Below, piece after piece: positions 13,347 to 24,911 of a DNA stretch of 64,000 bases. How positions within the stretch are numbered: position 1 is the stretch's first letter; each line of letters starts with the position of its first letter. The translations under genes were made by a program, and so were the position numbers. The stretch comes from Bimuria novae-zelandiae CBS 107.79 (Eukaryota > Ascomycota > Dothideomycetes > Pleosporales > Didymosphaeriaceae), in NCBI GenBank assembly GCA_010015655.1, contig ML976666.1:741387-805386 (forward strand), in the 5' to 3' direction. The notes beneath the pieces are model-generated. The model saw only the letters and a program-made list of their open reading frames with translations. It was not told where the DNA came from and made no database searches.

Positions 13347-14200
13347 CATATTACGTTTAAACTATTTATTTTTTAAACTCCCTTTAAGCTTTACTTAGTA
13401 GTATTAGAAGTTCTTTTATATTAAGTAATTATTTTTTAATAAACTAATAACTTAACCTAATTGTGTAATAGGTCCTTTAAGGTAATTATTATTAAATTAT
13501 ACGTATAGGTAAATTAAGTAGTTTAACTAAATATTTAATTACTATCGTTAGCTAAGGTGTTAAATAATTTTAGTATATTATAAGGATAATCTGGGGCTCC
13601 TTTATTAAGAGAGTAGATAAGGTAAGTTGGCTCTATTTTAGCTACACTAAGATGAGGAGACTATAGGTACATAGGCTAGCAGTGCTTTTATGCGCTGCCG
13701 TTTGGCACGGAATAACCCTTTGGACCCTATCTGCGCGAGTAGTTGTCCTAGGTGTGGGAGGTAGTCGCTCTAGGGCGCGAGGTAGTCGCGCTTAGGCGTA
13801 AGGCAGTCGCGTTTAGGCGTAAGGCAGTCGCGCTTAGGCGCGGGATCATGTGACCTGCCAGTGTACTGGGCCGTCACAGGTCTTACTAATAGCCTCTTAA
13901 GTGATAAAGAAGGCGAAATTCTGTACTATTTACTATACAAAAGGTAGGCCTCTCTTACTTAGCCTTTATATATACTATATAAGCTCTTTCTCTTACTAAG
14001 GGCTAAGCCTATAGCGGTTAAGTGTACTATCTGCACGCGACTAGGTAATAGCTTAATACCTACGCATTAACGTTATACGTCTAACACTATAATCTGTAGC
14101 TATTTTACTACAGGGAAATCATTCTTTAGATAGCAGCAATTTAATAGCTTCTATTACAGGGTCGATAGAGCTCATACTAATAGAGCTACGTGGTGTTGTA
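13347..14200. other. RIP-degraded tract with LTR-like island
   Basis: AT-rich decayed repeat with a GC-rich island at about 13680-13878. On the minus strand the island begins TGTGACGGCCCAG, carries the tandem array described separately and then a TATA-like CATAAAAG, as an LTR U3/R region would. No matching far end or target duplication was found. No gene is seen. Confidence 0.4.
13758..13841. repeat. 21-bp tandem repeat, 4 copies
   Basis: Four contiguous 21-bp units share the core AGTCGC..TAGGCG (13758-13778, 13779-13799, 13800-13820, 13821-13841). They lie in a probable LTR fragment, where such arrays often act as enhancer-like repeats. Confidence 0.8.
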
Positions 14201-14548
14201 ATGAAGGCTGATTTGGTGGGGTATGCATTGAGCGGACTTATGCATTGATCATGCTAACACGGTATTCAATGAGGATCTCTGCTGTTAAGCGATTGCCAAG
14301 TCGTGTAAGTCCGCCGTGCATGGCCAAGGAGCATGACAACCACGCACTGAGCACATACGAGCACATTTCTGAAGACAAACTGACTGTGGTAATTTTTTTA
14401 ACCAGAGTGCGTGCAAATCGTTACGTGCGTAAGGGCAAAGTTGGCGGGCGTTCCCGAGTCGTTCAATAATAAGAACCACGGATCTTTGTCCCAAAGCAAC
14501 GAACGAAGGACGACGGTTCCTGGAGTCAGCCCACTGGCAGTGACTAAG

Positions 14549-16920
14549 TTAGCTCATTCGCACCTCATGGAGTCCTACTCCCTTTACTAAAACCTCTTTC
14601 CCGACCATGCGGTCGTCATCTCCACACTGGTGGAAGCACACCAACACTTCATAACCCAGCTTACTGTTCAGCAAGACCGGTTCTACAACCACACCGTTCT
14701 TCCATTCGAGATCAAGCTCAAAACCACCCCTCGCCCTCGCGCCAGTTAATTTTCCCGCATCCCACTCTTTTGGACACGCAGGCAACAGTCTTATTAACCT
14801 CATTTTCCTCCCATTCCTCTCCACAACTTCATGAGACTGCAAGATGCACTCCAGAATACCGGCGCAACCACCCCAGTTCCCGTCAAGCTGCACCGGCGGG
14901 TGGTTGTCCATCATGTTCGGCACTGTGCTATCTCTAAGCAGAGCTTGGATGTTTTCAAGGCATTGGATTGGCTTGTGGAGGCGTGCGAAGAAGCAGATGA
15001 GCCAAGCGCGGCTCCACCCGGTGTGCCCGCCACCGTGGGTCAGGCGTCTTTCCAAAGTCTTCAACGCAGCGGCTGCAAGGTCCGGTGTCAAGGCCGGAAT
15101 AATATTAGAGCCAGGGTAGAGACCGTAAAGGTGCGAGACATGTCGATGGCCGGGCTCGGCATCACCGTAGTCATTGAGCCCCCATTCCTGCACTCCACCG
15201 TGGGTGGGGCTAATAGTTGGAGCTAGCAGCCGCTGGATAGCATGCTGAACTTTGGTTGTAAGATCCTCGATACCAGTGTTTGTGAACAGGGCATCATGTT
15301 GTTGGAGTCTTGTGACGCTTTTAAGAAAGCCCGTGAACACATCTCTCACGATCTCGATGTCCATGGTTGAGCCCTCGCAGAAAATGCCCTCGTTCCCGTT
15401 TGAATCGATAAATGTGTTTTCAGGGGACAATGAAGGACTCGTGACGAGCCACTTGCCTGTATTCTCTTCAATTAAAAAATCTAACAGAAACTCCACACAA
15501 CCTTGCAGCACAGGGAACATCCACTTCAAAAAGTCAACGTCCTCTTCGAAGAGGAAGTGATCCCATATATGTGCGCACAGCCATGCTCCGCCTAATGGCC
15601 ACAAGGTCGCGGGCATCCACTCATCCTGCGGGGCCGTATCTGCCCAGATATCCGTGTTGTGGTGGCAGCACCATCCTCGGCAGCCGTACATGTCCCTAGC
15701 CGTTTCTCGTCCGCTGACGGCGAGTCGTTGTAAGAGATGGAAGAGGGACATATGGCATTCTGACACGTTCCCTGTATTCACTGGCCAGTAGTTCATCTGA
15801 AGATTGATATTGATAGTGTACTTCGCGCCCCAGGGCGGTGAGAAGTATGGATTCCATATTCCCTGTAGGGTTGGAGGAAGAGCGCGGTGAGTGTCGCGAC
15901 TACTCGATAACAGTAGATACCGACCGTAGGCGTGATACAGAGCTATAATGCCCGCGTCAGTGGGGTCCTTGAGGCGCTCAGCGGTGGGTTTGTCACTCTT
16001 GTCATTTGTAGACGAGCTGTCAGCTACATTAGTTAATCCAACGATATATAGCGCAATTAAACGTACAACAGTTCTAGCGACTGACGCCCGTAAATATATC
16101 TCCAGTCGTCCATGTGGCGCCTCCAAAGCGTGTCCAGGTCATTCTGCAACGCTGCAGATAATGCGCGTAAGGTGGCAGCCTCGAGTTCAATATCTGATCC
16201 ATAGTTCGTCTTTGCCCCGATCACGATGAGCGCATCCTTGGACGTCACTTCAAGGGTCACTCCAACGACCTCGATGACCCCTTCCGTGTCCAGGCACTTC
16301 GCCCCTGTGACCAAGCAGAGCTTGTTACTATCCTTGCCGCCAGGCGTAGCATGCAAGACGATACTCCCGTCTTTCACATCCACCGAATCCAGGAACTCAT
16401 TCGTCTCGTACCACTTATCGCTCATGCGCGTCAAGTTGATCGAAAAGCGCACCGGTCGCTCCGCGACAACATGCACAGCGATGACATTGTCAGGCGCGCT
16501 CGCAAAATACCTCCTCCTCACTCGATTACCACCAACAACATACGCGACCTCGGCCGTCGCCGTCCGCAGATCCAAAGTCCTCACATAATCCTCGACGTCT
16601 TCCCCATGTTCAAATTCCAGGTAGCACTGGCCCAGCGGCTCATAGTGCCTCGCACTCCTCGGTCTCGCAAGGAACCTTTTCCTGACCAGCTTCTCCGCAT
16701 CTGCATGCTCGCGCTGGGCTATCAATTCCCGAAGGCGAGGCAGGTGTGCGGCCGACTTGGGCGTTCGGGCCTGAGGCCCGCCATACCAGACGCTTTCCTC
16801 GTTTAGGCGAAGCGTTTCGGAGGGCACGCCGCCGTAGACCATGGCACCGAGGCGACCATTGCCAATGGGCAGGGCGGATTCCCAGTCGCCTTTGTGCGCG
16901 GGGGCGGGGTAGCGCAGCAT
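14549..16920 (-). CDS. GH95 alpha-L-fucosidase-type glycoside hydrolase
   Basis: Probable alpha-1,2-L-fucosidase (GH95; the family also holds alpha-L-galactosidases), removing terminal fucose from plant xyloglucan or glycan fragments. Exon 1 is 16920-16067 and exon 2 is 16016-14549. The 50-nt intron (GTACGT..GACAG) restores the frame ELFSSTND and gives about 773 aa, normal for the family. The N-terminus (GDWESALPIGNGRLGAMVYG) is the classic GH95 N-domain. NINLQMNYWP near residue 354, SPEN near 482-485 and QLDGNWG near the C-terminal third are the blocks that hold the catalytic Asn, Glu and Asp in characterised members. No signal peptide is visible after the ATG at 16920, so it is probably cytosolic. 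Divergent from a sugar transporter across 595 bp. Confidence 0.9.
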
Positions 16921-17515
16921 GGTTGGGAAAGATTGCTAGGGTAGGTTGTTGGGGTAAGTGCGGGGTGCGACTCCGTTGTTGGTGGTTCGTAGAAGGGACG
17001 GGATCTTGAAGCCACAGTGTTGTCAGTTCTTGTATTGCTTTGTGGAAAAGTGCTTGATGTCAGTACAGTTCACTACCGGCCTAGACCTAGTCTTTGCTTA
17101 ATGCCGGCGGTTCAATTGCAAGGTCAGACGGTAACGTCGTCCACGCTTAAACGCGTTATTCTTGGTTGCATGGAGGTTGGAAGAAGCATTAGCTGGAGGC
17201 CTCGAACGCCACGGAAAAATTTTGACCGTGTGGAGAGTTCCTGGGGATGTGGGTTAGTGGATGGAAAATTTTGTGGAGATGCGCGTGCGGCATGCTGGTA
17301 GTCTACGGGGATGGTCTTGCTGCAGGATAGAGACACGATCGACAAGGCTCATGCTCACGCTCCTCAATGTACCAAGCTCGATCACAAAGCTATGAAAGGC
17401 TTGGAGACTCTTGAAGCAGACCTCAGTCGCTTCTTTCCTGCAAACTCGTTGTTTGCTTGCGCTGATTGTCAAATTTGTTAGCGACTGAACGGCTCACGGC
17501 CGATATAGCATCGAC
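16921..17515. promoter_or_regulatory. shared divergent promoter, GH95 / sugar transporter
   Basis: A 595-bp gap separates the two divergent start codons, so both genes may be co-regulated by sugars. No convincing TATA box or named operator could be assigned. Short ORFs here are in shadow frames. Confidence 0.5.
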
Positions 17516-19345
17516 ATGGCAGAAGCAGAACAGATCCGCTCTTTTGGGCACGACCCTACCATTCACGAGAAAGCAGCCATTCATGTCGAGGAAGTCGTCG
17601 TCCAGCGTATTACCGAGGAGAACCTGCAGAAGGAATCCGCCAAAGCGTTGAAGTTTTGGTCCAACACTGGCCTGCGAATCACTCTCATCATGTTGATTCA
17701 GCTTTGCAACCAGAGTGGTTACGGAGTTGACTGGGCCGTCATCGGTGGCCTCAATGCCTTCGATTCGTGGCACGAGTACTTTGGCTTCGGCACATCAGGA
17801 AGTACCTTTGCAACGCTCAACGCACTGATGCGAATTGGCACTATTGTTGGCAGCCCGTTCCTGGCGAGCAGTGATGTTATCGGAAGAAGAGGCACTATGT
17901 TCGTTGGCAATGTTCTGACAATCTTAGCGGCGCTGTTACAGGGGCTGGCTACGAATCTGCCCATGTTCATGGCTGGACGTTTCATCTTGGGCTTTGGGTC
18001 GACGCTTGTTGCGAGCTGCAGTCCGCAGTACATGGCTGAGGTGCGTATCCTAACCAGCTGATGTTTTCACTTCCTTTAGATGGCGAGGAACTGAGACATA
18101 ATGTGCACAGATCGCGCCTGTCCACCTCCGAGGACGTCTCGTCGGTATCATGGGTGCAACCTTCCACATCGGCAGCATCATCATGGACGCAGCCCTTATC
18201 GGATTCAGCCAAATGAAGGGCAACAACGCATGGCGTATCCCGCTTATCCTCGAAGCCGTATTCCCCGCCATCGTCGTTGTCCTCATCTACTTCACCATTC
18301 CCGAATCCCCACGTTACCTCGTCAAGAAAGGCCGTGTCCAAGAAGCGCGGGAAGTCATCGCAAAGTACCAAACTACCTCTCAATCGACCTCTGAGCCCAT
18401 CGTCGGCATGGTCATCGGCCAGATCGAAGAGTCGCTCGAAAGCACGCGCACCGGACTCAAACAGTCTTGGAACTTCGGGGTGTTCTTCACAAAAGTAGTG
18501 CGCTACCGCCTCCTCGTACTAATCCTCTACAGCGCATTCCAGTCCTGGAACGGCGGCGGCATCGTCTCATACTGTAAGAAGCCCCGATTTCCCCTACCGC
18601 AGACTATCCTAACTCGCGTAGACCTCACGCCAGCGCTCGAAACCATCGGGATCCACGACGAAATTCCCCAACTAGGCATAAACCTCGGACTCGTGATAAC
18701 CTACACCATCTTCACTTTGCTCGGGTCTTGGATCATCGACTTCTGGAAGCGCCGCACGCTCATCTTCGCCGGGCTCATCACCATCATCGCCATGCAGACC
18801 TGCGCAACCATCACGTCCTGGCGGTACAACGTATCCCCTTCAAAAGCCACCGCCTCGCTCACCATCCTGTGGATGTTCATGTTCCAGTGCTTCAGCGCGA
18901 CCTTTATCGCGACGATGCACAACCTGTATCCCGTCGAGGTGCTCTCGTTGCCGCTGCGCGCAAAGGGCATGGGGCTTTACGGGCTGATACAAGGCGCGTG
19001 CGGTGTAGTAGAAGCGTATGGGATTAGTATTGGGATTCAGAAGGTGGGGTATAAGATTTGGGTGGTGTACATTGCGTACAACACGATCCAGCTGGGACTC
19101 TCTTACTTCATCTTTCCTGAGACGGCGAACCTAAGCTTGGAGGAGATTGATAGCGTGTTTGAGACGCCGGGCGTGAAGCCGGTGAAGATGAGTTTGTATG
19201 GTTCCCATAGGCGTGGAAAAGACGGAGTTGTGCTAACTGTCTGTACAGGCTTATTCAGAAGGGCAAGGAGGAGCAGGCGAAGATGGAGCGCGAGGCTCAA
19301 GAGGAGAATGAGCATGGCGTTGTGGAGGAGGTGCTTCGTTCTTGA
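17516..19345 (+). CDS. MFS sugar transporter, lactose-permease type
   Basis: Plasma-membrane proton/sugar symporter of the fungal hexose/disaccharide MFS family. Four exons were assembled: 17516-18040, 18111-18573, 18622-19195 and 19249-19345. Introns of 70, 48 and 53 nt each restore known motifs (PQYMAE|IAPVHLRG, GGIVSY|YLTPALE, and a charged tail from LIQKGKEEQ to VLRS). Family marks are GRR after the second helix (DVIGRRGTMF), GRFILGFG, PESPRYLVKKGR before the central loop, and the second-half helices ending PETANLSLEEID. About 552 aa, with a cytosolic N-terminal extension of about 50 residues, as in lactose permease homologues. Head-to-head with GH95 and followed by GH1. The substrate is inferred from homology and neighbours. 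Confidence 0.9.
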
Positions 19346-19999
19346 ACTAGTCCTTGGCGGGGTGTAGGATGAGAAAGTATGGATTTGGTGAAGTGGAGGT
19401 GGCCCTGGGAAACTCGCAGCATAGCGCAGAGTCCATACCGCTGATAGAACTCCATGTTACCAAGATCGTGAGGCATGCGTTGTTTGAGTATACCAACGAA
19501 GCCCCAAGCTCACAGTGCTGTAAAACTCTTCCTCGCTCCATCTCTGTGGTCCTGCACGAAATGAAGATTCCGCCACACAGCGTGCGCGCACCATCCCCTA
19601 GCTCTTTTTCTGCGCTTTCCATCCGTCTGTCTACACTCCAACCGACACTCAAGAACCCGGACACGCAGCCCCCACTCTACCTACCTTTGGGCTTGTGATC
19701 CAGACTGGACTTAGCTATCCTAACAAACCGCTTATCTGCGTTCTCTAAGCTTTTAAGCTCGTCCTATACCTTACATCAATCATCTTCTATATCTAGCTAT
19801 ATAATAATTTCTACGTAATACTAGTCTATAATTTTTAAATCTATTTCTATATACGCCGCGTTTAGGTAGAGTAAACATACTATTATAATAAAATTAATAA
19901 AGATAAAAGAAATCTATATAAACAAACTCCTATATCTACTACATATTTAAAAATACCTTATAAATAGTTAAAGCTTTAAGTTATTTAACTTATTTTACT
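19346..19999. other. 3' region and AT-rich decayed repeat
   Basis: About 350 bp of normal composition (3' UTR and spacer; ORFs there look accidental), then from about 19725 an AT-rich, CpA-poor RIP tract into which solo LTR 3 inserted. No gene is seen. Confidence 0.5.
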
Positions 20000-20449
20000 T
20001 GTTATGAGGCTCTCACACCTTGTTCCGATCCGGGTTAGGGCGGTAAGGTATCGTGGTGCTTCACGGATTATTTAATAGTATAAGTTGATGCGACACTTAG
20101 CGCGGCTAGATAATCTAATCTTATAATAAGTAAAATAACTATTAATCTGTATAGGAGAACGTACTCGCACAGAAGATATTATAGTTAACTACAAAGGAAG
20201 GAAATAACATAGGGAACCGTCCTTGCTATATACCTCCCCTATCCTATAGAATCCCACGATGTCCCACATCCCTCGTTCCTGGGATTTCCTGGGATATCGT
20301 GGGACGTCACGTGACCCACGTCACGTGGTCCCACGATGTCCCATGGTCTTGGCACCTGGGGCGATCTGGGACATTACATAAGCCGAGGTGGGGCCGGCGT
20401 GCCGTCATAAGGCCTTCTCGTCCCACCCGTCGCCTTCTGGTCCATAACA
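20000..20449. mobile_element. solo LTR 3 (450 bp)
   Basis: It starts TGTTATG and ends CATAACA (perfect 7-bp terminal inverted repeat), flanked by a perfect duplication TTACT (19995-19999 and 20450-20454). As in solo LTR 1, the left half is AT-rich and the right half is GC-rich with repeated TGGGA/TCCCA blocks, suggesting related but distinct copia families. A 42-bp palindrome at 20296-20337 contains two CACGTG E-boxes. Confidence 0.9.
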
Positions 20450-20454
20450 TTACT

Positions 20455-20984
20455 TAATATTTAAAATATTTAGTATTAAGTCATACTTCTCACTCTTAAT
20501 TATAAAACTAAAATATTTTCGTAAAATAATTACTAATAATAACTTTTAAAATCATAAGTCCTACTATTACTACCTTTTATACTCGTAAGCTTTGTCTCTT
20601 CCAAGCCCTCCCCCGGGCCGTTGGGATCCACATCTTCCCCACTCTACTAGCCTCACGTGCTAATGTCCAAAGGGCTCCTCCTGCAACCCTACCCGTGCCG
20701 CACCACTACATGCCCTACCCGCAGCTATTCAAGCAATTCAACCCGTCTTTTAACCGATCTACCGACGCTTCGGTAATAATTATTCCGGACACAAGCATGC
20801 ATCCCGCTGATCGTCCCACGCTAAGCGAGCGCTGGTGCAAAGACTAGTGTGTAGTACCTGTTCAAGTTGATAGGTACCGCGGGGAGCTTCGCAACGTTAC
20901 TTCGTACTTTGTTTTGAATTTTGCGATTGTGGGACTGTGATAGAGCCGGGCTGAACTTAACTGAACTTAACTGAACTTTAGACC
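20455..20984. promoter_or_regulatory. upstream region of the GH1 gene
   Basis: The first 130 bp are AT-rich RIP relic; from about 20590 composition is normal and this is the probable promoter. Three tandem copies of a 10-bp unit (CTGAACTTAA twice, then CTGAACTTTA) lie at 20951-20980, ending 4 bases before the ATG, an unusual 5' leader. Confidence 0.5.
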
Positions 20985-22688
20985 ATGGTAAACGGATTCG
21001 ACTTCGCACTGGAGGCAGAGCTTAAAGGCGCATTGAGGAAGGACTTTCTTTGGGGGTACGTCCACCACTCCATTCACTCTCCAATCCCGCCCAACCCTGC
21101 ATTTTATTATTACGGGATGCTAACGGGATAGCTACGCAACCGCGGCCCCCCAAATCGAAGGTGCCTGGAACATAGACGGCAAAGGGCCTTCAACCTGGGA
21201 TGTCCTTGCGCACACGCCCGGACGCGTCCTGGACAACAGCACCGGCGACGACGCGTGTCGGTCGTATGACTTCTTTAAAGAGGATGTTAAGCTGATGAAG
21301 AGCTATGGCGTGAACGCATACCGCTTCAGCCTCAGCTGGTCACGCATAATCCCTTTAGGCAGCGCTTCCGACCCCGTGAACGAAGCCGGGTTGGCATTTT
21401 ACAGTGATTTGATAGATGAATTGTTGGCGGCGGGGATAACCCCATTCCTCACGCTCTTCCACTGGGATGTACCGGCCGCGCTGGAGGAGCGGTATAAGTC
21501 GATGCTTAATCAAGACAAATTTGTCAAAGATTTTGTGCGGTACGCGAGGGTGTGTTTTGAACGGTACGTTCCCCTTAACATTGAGTCATGTCACCTGTAT
21601 GATTCGTGATCTGGGGATTTCATTGTTGACGAGCGAAGGTTCGGCGACCGCGTGAAGCACTGGATCACATATAATGAGCCGGGCGTGTACGCGCTGGCTG
21701 GGTACGCGGGGGGTGCACATGCGCCGAATCGGTCATCCGATCGCGAGAAGTACGACGAGGGGGATACGAGTACCGAGCCGTGGATTGTCGGACATACACA
21801 GCTTGTTTCGCATGGACACGTTGTCAAAGTGTATAGGGACGAGTTCCAACCGAAGCAGGGCGGTACGATAGGAATTACGCTGAGCGGGAATTGGTCGGAG
21901 CCGTGGGACGTGGAGGATGAGAGCGACCGCGCAGCCGCACAGCGCGCGCTAGAATTCGAGATCGCTTGGTTTGCGGGTATAACAAGCTCCGTTTGATTCC
22001 TTCCCCGTCCTTCCTAATGCGATGTATAGATCCCGTGCACGGTATAGGAGAAGTCGACTACCCGGCTTGCATGCGAGAACAACTAGGCGACAGACTCCCA
22101 ACCTTCACCGACAACGAGAAGAAGCTCGTACGCGGCAGTTCTGACTTCTACGGCATGAACACATACACCGCGTTCTTCGTGCGCACCGCGGTGCCCCCAG
22201 GCTCACCCATCCCACCGGAAGACCACAAAGGCAACCTCTTATGGTTCGATGAGAACAAACAGGGCGTATCGCGCGGCGCCGAGTCCGACACAGAATGGCT
22301 GCGCACATCGCCATGGGGGTTTGCAAAGCTGCTCCGCTGGATATGGTCGCGATACCACAAGCCCATTTTCGTGACCGAGAACGGGACCACCACGAAGGGG
22401 GAACATGTTTCCGCGCCGCCACGCGAGGACGTCTTGAACGACACGCACCGCATTGAATTTTACCGGTCGTACGTGGGCGAGCTGGCGAAGGCGGTAAAGG
22501 AAGAGGGCATTGACATTCGCTCGTATTTCGGATGGACGCTGATGGACAACTGGGAGTGGGCGAAGGGGTACACGGATCGCTTCGGCGTGACGTGGATTGA
22601 CTTCGAATCCCCGGAGAAGACGCGGTATCCGAAGCGGAGCGCGGCGTTCAATCGGCAGTACTTTAAGCATTTGATAGCGGAGGCGTAA
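20985..22688 (+). CDS. GH1 beta-glucosidase
   Basis: Family 1 retaining beta-glycosidase, likely cytosolic beta-glucosidase or beta-galactosidase acting on imported disaccharides. Exons are 20985-21055, 21132-21563, 21639-21976 and 22030-22688. The introns (76, 75 and 53 nt) restore FLWG|YATAAPQIEGAW, CFER|FGDRVKHW and WFAD|PVHGIG. Predicted length is 499 aa, usual for GH1. Motifs are LTLFHWDVP, the acid/base block TYNEP, and the nucleophile block VTENG, followed by SYFGWTLMDNWEWAKGYTDRFG of the aglycone wall. The ATG at 20985 gives MVNGFDFALEAELKG with no signal peptide. It lies 1.6 kb downstream of the transporter in the same direction, separated by a solo LTR, and completes a possible oligosaccharide-use group. 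Confidence 0.92.
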
Positions 22689-22758
22689 TGGGATCCCCAA
22701 GATACTCCACGGTGTCGCAATTTGTTCTGCGTTACGTTGGAATATGGGTGGTGGATAT

Positions 22759-24911
22759 TTAGACATGGAATTTGGTATAGTTCGGAACACTGTCCACCTT
22801 GGACTGCGGCTGCAGCTGCGTCTCCGATTCTCCGGACAATGCCGTAGACTGCTCCTCTGTCCTGTCTACCGCCGCTCTTTTCTCAGAGCCTTCGGCATTT
22901 TGACCGCCGCTCTCGCTCTGCTCCGTACTTATCCCTTCCGACACTGTAGCGACATCTTTTTGAGGGGTTTCCTCCGTTTTAGACTCCTGATCCATCTTCA
23001 ATTCCCACTCCCTCTGCAGCGCGTCCAGCGCCTCTTCCTGACTTTCATCCTTAACATCTTTCTTCGCCGCCCCGCCCTCTTCAAAATGTTGCAACACCTG
23101 TCGCTCCAAATACACAGCTCTGGCGTCAACCCTGTATTCGGCCTCCTTGTACTGCTTCAGCAATGCCACACATCGCCCATCTCTTGCCTTGACTGTATCT
23201 TCTATGAGCCTTTCATGCGTCCTACGTCTTGGGGCCAGTCCCTCTGCCATCATCTCCTCGAAATAGGCAAGTGCGTCATCGAGGTCGCCAGCCATGCAAC
23301 AGGTGAGGATCAGGCGATCGTAGGTAATTCGGTCAGGTCTAATATCGAGTTGAATCATTTCTGACGCGAGATACATGGCGAGCTCTTTGCGACTGTTGAG
23401 ATTGCATCCGCGGAACAGCTCGTTGAAAGTTGCAGTCGTGGGGCCAGCTTTTGCGACACTCTTCAACGCTTTATACAGCTCAATGCCTTCGGGGAGATTG
23501 CCTAGCGTGATGGAGGCCTTGATGCAAATGTTGACGGCGGCAGTGGGAACCGTGCGGCCGGAGCGCTCGAGGTCTTGGAGTTGCATGAAGGCGTTCATAG
23601 GGCGGTCCTTGTCTTTGCAGAGATAGCCGTAAAGCGGATGCAGCTCGTCTTCCGTAATCTTAAGGCTGGCGTCTTGCATGATGAGGATGACGCTCAGGGC
23701 AGCTGGTAGGTCATTGGCTACAAGATAGCAATGGATGAGGGCTTCGTAGTGATGGTTTATGAAGACTGTGTTACGCTCAGCAAGGATGCGGAACACGTCT
23801 GTGGCAAGCTTGACGTCGCCTACACGTGAGGCAACAGAGAGGACGTTCAGGCATGTGCCAGTGGTGGGTTTTATGTAGCCAGGTACGACCTGGGTATGCC
23901 AAATCATGCTGGCAGCCTCAGCCTGGTTCCTGTCAGCACAACGCTCCCGAAGAGGCACCCATCGAGGTCTGGCCGACTACTTACGATATGCCTCTTGCCA
24001 GCCACGTCAAGCAGCTGTGTCCACAAGCTCCCGCTCACGGAGGCATCCGCATTGGCCACGACGTTTCGCTTGAGATTTAGCACGTGAAATGCTTCCTCCA
24101 CTTCGCCAAACTCCAACAGCATCCAAAGCGCCTTATCCCACAACCACGGCTCAATCCTCACGCCTTCTTTAATCATACTCTCCAGCTTCTCCAGTGCCAT
24201 CTCGAAGCATCTCTCCCTCAACATACCTGCGACGACAAAACTCTGCGCCCTCGGCGTCGGAGTCCACCACCGCTCTCTCATATACTCCAATATGTCCGTT
24301 CGCGTAAAGGAGTCGGGGTGCACGGCGAGAGCTTCGAGGGTGCATTCGCAAGCGCGCGCGTCCAATTCGATGCCCGCGATGGCCATGTCTTCCAGGGCTT
24401 TCCGGATTTTGCCCGCGCTGCCCCATTGCGGCGATGCATACGAGTGCAAGAGGGCCGTGTACATGGCGAGGTTTGGTCTTTCCCGCTTCTCCATGATCAA
24501 GACTCTGAGCATCTTCATGACGTCGGAATGTAGCTCTTTCGTTGCTGCGACGCGGAGATACGCATACAGTTCGTCGGAGGAACGGCGAGCATATCCATCC
24601 GGAGCGACGTTTTGCTCGAAGTAGCTCTCATTGGGAGCGCCCCTGGAGTCACTCAAGCCACCACGAAAGCTATCGAACGCGCCAATCGACTCTGGACGCG
24701 TTTTAGGTGCATTCGCGGCTGTGTTGTATGCGTGACAAGGTTGCTTAGGGACAGCGGAGCTCGTAGAACCGTGAGGAAAGCGCTTTGGTGTGCTGGAGCG
24801 TATCGCAGAGGCGGCGCCAATCAGTCTCGAATCCGTCCGAGCGGCAACCTGGGTCCATCTTGGACAAAGACATTGCCAAAGCGCGTCGTTCACAAACGGT
24901 CGTGGTGGCAT
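22759..24911 (-). CDS. pentatricopeptide repeat (PPR) protein, probably mitochondrial
   Basis: Exon 1 is 24911-23985 and exon 2 is 23922-22759, joined by a 62-nt intron (GTAAGT..CCAG, phase 0) giving GKRHI|AEAASMIWHT. About 696 aa. Several degenerate PPR helices are visible, for example PNLAMYTALLHSYA, EYMRERWWTPTPRAQSFVVAGML, PTTGTCLNVLSVASRVGDVKLATDVF, and IRPDRITYDRLILTCCMAGDLDDALAYFEEM with APRRRTHERLI. A long Arg/Ser-rich N-terminus (MPPRPFVNDALW..) fits a mitochondrial presequence. Such proteins bind organellar RNA and aid its processing or translation; the target is unknown. The C-terminal 100 residues are acidic and Gln/Glu-rich. The ATG at 24911 was chosen because the frame upstream has no ATG, only a non-standard TTG at 25061. 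Confidence 0.85.

Noticed and set aside
13087..13360. Two overlapping ORFs of 65 and 72 codons
   Set aside because: They coincide with solo LTR 2 and its tandem duplication; no protein-like content.
13557..13878. Full LTR ending at TCACA 13878
   Set aside because: The right end and U3-like content look real, but no matching TG end with a target duplication could be found on the left.
14831..15560. Plus-strand ORFs of 91-131 codons
   Set aside because: They lie entirely antisense to the GH95 coding exon and have no independent motif; GC-rich coding DNA opens shadow frames.
22105..22790. Minus-strand ORFs up to 183 codons
   Set aside because: Antisense shadows of the GH1 last exon, where VTENG and the aglycone wall are clear on the plus strand.
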